The notes below the pieces were generated by a model, which saw nothing but the letters and a program-made list of their open reading frames with translations, ran no database searches and had not been told where the DNA came from. Positions 17,871-20,120 of a stretch of DNA of 20,120 bases are shown one piece after another. The DNA lies in IMG/VR virus record IMGVR_UViG_3300048017_000062, positions 1 through 20,120 of that record; one strand, given 5' to 3'. The stretch comes from a virus. Every line of letters starts with the position of its first letter. Within the stretch, counting starts at the first letter, position 1. The translations under genes and the position numbers were made by a program.

Positions 17871-18712
17871 TATTTCTCCTTAGATTCTACGCCCAATAGT
17901 CGCTTATCGTCTTCCGTGATGTCATCATCATGGCTGAAAACAAGTTGTGGCAGGTTTGGGTCTGCTTCTGCCAACTTAACATATAGCGGTTGCCACATGT
18001 GAAGTCTTTGATTCTGGAATGCAAGAAACTTTTCATCTTGCATATAGTTCTGACCAAACAGATTCTTCCAGTGGTCTTTCCTAATTAGGTGTAGGAACAA
18101 CGCTTGATAAAATTCCTTTGGGTCGTCTGAGCCCCAGGCTGGTCTGTAGTGAAAATCAAACTCAGGCTGAACAATGATAGCGTCATTAGGCTTTGTCATA
18201 AACTCTTTGTCGTGTGCTACAAAGCCCCAGTCACGATTCCCTCCAATATGGAGATCAACCATATAGGAGCCAGGAGACCAGTCTAGGTGTACCTGAAGGA
18301 ATGGCTTACGCCCCTCTGCAGTGATTTGGTGATGGGCATACAGGTAATACCCCAACTCAACATCTTCTGTGCCTAGGGCATCTCTTACTTTTCTGATTGC
18401 CTTGTCGAAGAGGTGTTGTGGGATTGGAACAGCATCTTCCCACTTATTCATTTGCTTCGTGTATACGATATCTGCAAGATCTTTTGCATACAGGGCTGCC
18501 CGAAGTTCCTCAAAGTCAGCCTCGTCGAAGAAGTTTTCAATGATGAATGGCTCAAAGAACTTTACGTTCTTTGTGAAGATGTTCTCTATCTCAAGGTATT
18601 CGTCCTTGGTGCAGAACTTCCAGTCTATCGAATCTGGATCTGGGTGATTCTCGTATAGTGCAAAAGTGCTTTCTTTAAAATTTACCAATGTTTCTCCAAT
18701 GCTCACGTCCAT
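17870..18712 (-). CDS. divergent non-haem iron oxygenase-like protein
   Basis: 280 residues, longer than its two neighbours. Residues 50-75 (VKFFEPFIIENFFDEADFEELRAAL) resemble the helix that starts P4H domains. H142-x-D144 (VHLDWSP) and H188 (FHYRPAW) with the intervening KPNDAIIVQPE fit the iron triad on a cupin-like fold; the usual Arg/Lys for 2-oxoglutarate is not obvious (candidates R190 or R211), so cofactor use is uncertain. The C-terminal 70 residues are an extra acidic helical part. ATG 18712 is 4 nt from the stop of the glycosyltransferase; the Shine-Dalgarno is weak. Confidence 0.75.
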   Translation of the reverse strand: MDVSIGETLVNFKESTFALYENHPDPDSIDWKFCTKDEYLEIENIFTKNVKFFEPFIIENFFDEADFEELRAALYAKDLADIVYTKQMNKWEDAVPIPQHLFDKAIRKVRDALGTEDVELGYYLYAHHQITAEGRKPFLQVHLDWSPGSYMVDLHIGGNRDWGFVAHDKEFMTKPNDAIIVQPEFDFHYRPAWGSDDPKEFYQALFLHLIRKDHWKNLFGQNYMQDEKFLAFQNQRLHMWQPLYVKLAEADPNLPQLVFSHDDDITEDDKRLLGVESKEK

Positions 18713-18716
18713 TATA

Positions 18717-19541
18717 TCAATTAATTACTCTTGTTGCTTCGATGAATTTCTTTCCATCTGCCTCGTAAAATTTCATATCTGTATGAATATAGGATACGTC
18801 ATTGTACTGATGCGGCAACTTAAACATCTTATTCTTATCTATCTTATGATACTCTAAGAATTGTTTTGCAGCATCTAGGCTAAAATAGTCAACGACCCTG
18901 TCATAGTTGTGCTCTAGGGAGAATGGGCAGTAGATATTCTCAATCAGCCTTTTCTCTAGGTCTTGGTAGAGATCTCCTGGTGCAGCAAAGACATCTATTC
19001 CGTTCATAAAGAAGTTCAGGGATAGCAACTCTTCTTCCCCATAATATTTTACCTCTCCAGGGTATTGTGCTCTCTGCAGAAGTTCGGATTTAGCGAATAT
19101 AAAATTTCTATCTACATACTGGCTTAGGGCAAACTTGTTGTCCCATACTGGATTTTTTTCTAGAAAGTATAGATCTTTGTGGAAAAGGTTTGGCCTTGTG
19201 TGTCCAGAGACAACCACATCCCTCTCCCCCACAAACTCCATAAGCCTGCTATCCCAAGAATCCGAAAGCATAACATCATCGGACATGATGAGAATAAACC
19301 CAGATGCTTGGTCAATTTTTTTCATCTTAATTTCGCATGGACTCTTGATGGAGTCCCAGGTCTTAAACTCATAGTACATCTGGTCATAGTTATCGAACAT
19401 CTCGGACCGATTAATGTTGTTCTGATCTATTACAAATACAGAGAAGTTGTCTCCAGAGGCCCTGCTGTATAGGTTATCGACTACGTCCTTTAAGTTTTTA
19501 TCTCTGTAGGAATATAAGATTACCTGAATGTGATCACTCAT
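18717..19541 (-). CDS. glycosyltransferase, GT60/PF11397-like (GT-A fold)
   Basis: 274 residues. HIQVILYSYRDKNLKDVVDNLYSRA (4-28) matches the opening I-x-V-x-x-YRD-x-x-L of the GlcNAc-transferase family PF11397; FSVFVIDQNN is strand 2, FILIMSDDV (82-90) carries the acidic DxD-type metal/nucleotide-sugar site, and SWDSRLMEF the following helix. Family GT60 includes the Dictyostelium enzyme that adds GlcNAc to hydroxyproline of Skp1, after a prolyl-4-hydroxylase. Three oxygenases are encoded directly downstream, so such a relay is an attractive inference. A generic GT2-like role on glycan is the alternative. Its ATG overlaps the upstream stop by 8 nt. Confidence 0.7.
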   Translation of the reverse strand: MSDHIQVILYSYRDKNLKDVVDNLYSRASGDNFSVFVIDQNNINRSEMFDNYDQMYYEFKTWDSIKSPCEIKMKKIDQASGFILIMSDDVMLSDSWDSRLMEFVGERDVVVSGHTRPNLFHKDLYFLEKNPVWDNKFALSQYVDRNFIFAKSELLQRAQYPGEVKYYGEEELLSLNFFMNGIDVFAAPGDLYQDLEKRLIENIYCPFSLEHNYDRVVDYFSLDAAKQFLEYHKIDKNKMFKLPHQYNDVSYIHTDMKFYEADGKKFIEATRVIN

Positions 19542-20120
19542 TCTTGCCCCTTTTTAGAATGGAGGTGAATATTTTTCTAACCCATGCTGACTTCTTGTAA
19601 TGACTAAATAAATCTGTGCGTCTCTTCTCTGCACGTAATTCATACTTATTTAGTTCTTCAGAGTCAGTCACCACATCAAGTTCCCAATCATCTCTCTTGA
19701 ATGGTATCATCTGGAAGATCGGAGTTCCCCTGGGAATCATACCCCTAAAATTACGCTTGAGAAAGAATGACACAAAGACTGGCAGACCCCAGTTGTCTGC
19801 GTCTACGATGCCCGATAGGGTGTAGAACGGCAGGTCGTGCCTATTCATGGGGTGTGTAATCATCACAGAGTATCCTGGTGGGGTCTCATAGTACCAATCC
19901 ATTCTCCAACCGAAGTGTACTGGATGGCAGTTGTCTGGGATGGGGACATCAATCATGGTCCTCTGATCAACTGGCAGGCCGTGCCCACTCCAAGTTATGA
20001 TTGGTTTTCCAGATGGGTCCATGTCTACATAAACATCATTTTTTAAAACATACACATATCCCATGGTTAGTGCGTCAAAGTAGGGCATGCACATCTTGGT
20101 GGAAGATATGGATCCGTCGG
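19534..20120 (-). CDS. DUF6065-like protein, 5' end cut by window
   Basis: The frame is open to the window edge (…GSISSTKMCMPYFDALTMGY), so the true start lies beyond 20120; the ATG at 20094 is internal. The visible 194 or so residues include PPGYSVMITHPMNRHDLPFYTLSGIVDAD and RGMIPRGTPIFQMIPFKRDDW, which I recognise as the DUF6065 pattern, a family of unknown function found in bacteria and phages beside oxygenase and glycan genes. No catalytic set is obvious. A basic C-terminus (KKSAWVRKIFTSILKRGK) could touch a membrane or a partner. It is the most upstream visible gene of the modification operon. Confidence 0.72.
   Translation of the reverse strand, partial: DGSISSTKMCMPYFDALTMGYVYVLKNDVYVDMDPSGKPIITWSGHGLPVDQRTMIDVPIPDNCHPVHFGWRMDWYYETPPGYSVMITHPMNRHDLPFYTLSGIVDADNWGLPVFVSFFLKRNFRGMIPRGTPIFQMIPFKRDDWELDVVTDSEELNKYELRAEKRRTDLFSHYKKSAWVRKIFTSILKRGKNE

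Noticed and set aside
1-20120. CRISPR array, insertion sequence, integrase or attachment site
   Set aside because: No regularly spaced repeats, no transposase or recombinase motifs, and the tRNA genes are intact without flanking duplicated 3' ends.

Overview
The window looks like part of a tailed phage genome (or prophage or metagenomic phage contig) that infects an AT-leaning actinobacterium. The actinobacterial signals are a WhiB-family regulator, a small zinc protein of the DUF7455 type, the FAD-dependent thymidylate synthase ThyX, and several promoters whose -10 box lies 5-6 nt from the start codon, as in leaderless mRNAs. The phage signals are tightly packed short genes with ATGA/TAATG overlaps, five tRNA genes, a GroES-like co-chaperonin, a Dps-like protein, an M23/peptidoglycan-binding endolysin and many small orphan proteins. 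No capsid, tail, terminase or replication gene is recognisable here, so this is an accessory/early plus lysis/modification region. Nearly all genes are on the minus strand.

Layout: 1-2581 is a minus-strand operon of small proteins (zinc-ribbon proteins, short membrane peptides) read from a strong promoter at 2588-2616, with a second promoter at 669-697. 2641-3228 (+) is a stand-alone prolyl-4-hydroxylase-like 2OG-Fe(II) oxygenase. 3230-5248 holds short orphan genes in both orientations, a second 2OG oxygenase and tRNA-Arg. 5363-7297 carries membrane and orphan proteins, GroES and ThyX. 7358-8693 holds tRNA-Gln, a conserved phage protein, Dps and a tRNA-Trp/Glu/UCA cluster. 8812-12225 carries a membrane protein with a histone-H1-like tail, WhiB, a SLOG-like protein, a thermonuclease and two zinc proteins. 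12225-13236 is a small DUF2061 membrane protein plus the endolysin.

13264-20120 is one long, translationally coupled operon and the most unusual part. It encodes a DUF6065-like protein (cut by the window edge), a GT60/PF11397-like glycosyltransferase, three consecutive non-haem iron oxygenases, two SGNH-hydrolase paralogues flanking a NodU/CmcH-type carbamoyltransferase, and two 25-26-residue basic micropeptides that are clearly related to each other. My inference is a decoration pathway that hydroxylates, glycosylates, carbamoylates and acylates/deacylates a protein or glycan (virion or host surface); DNA hypermodification is an alternative.

A second strong oddity is a well-folded tRNA with anticodon UCA (cognate to UGA) next to a normal tRNA-Trp, although at least twelve genes in this window end in UGA. 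All calls come from reading the sequence; no database search was run.
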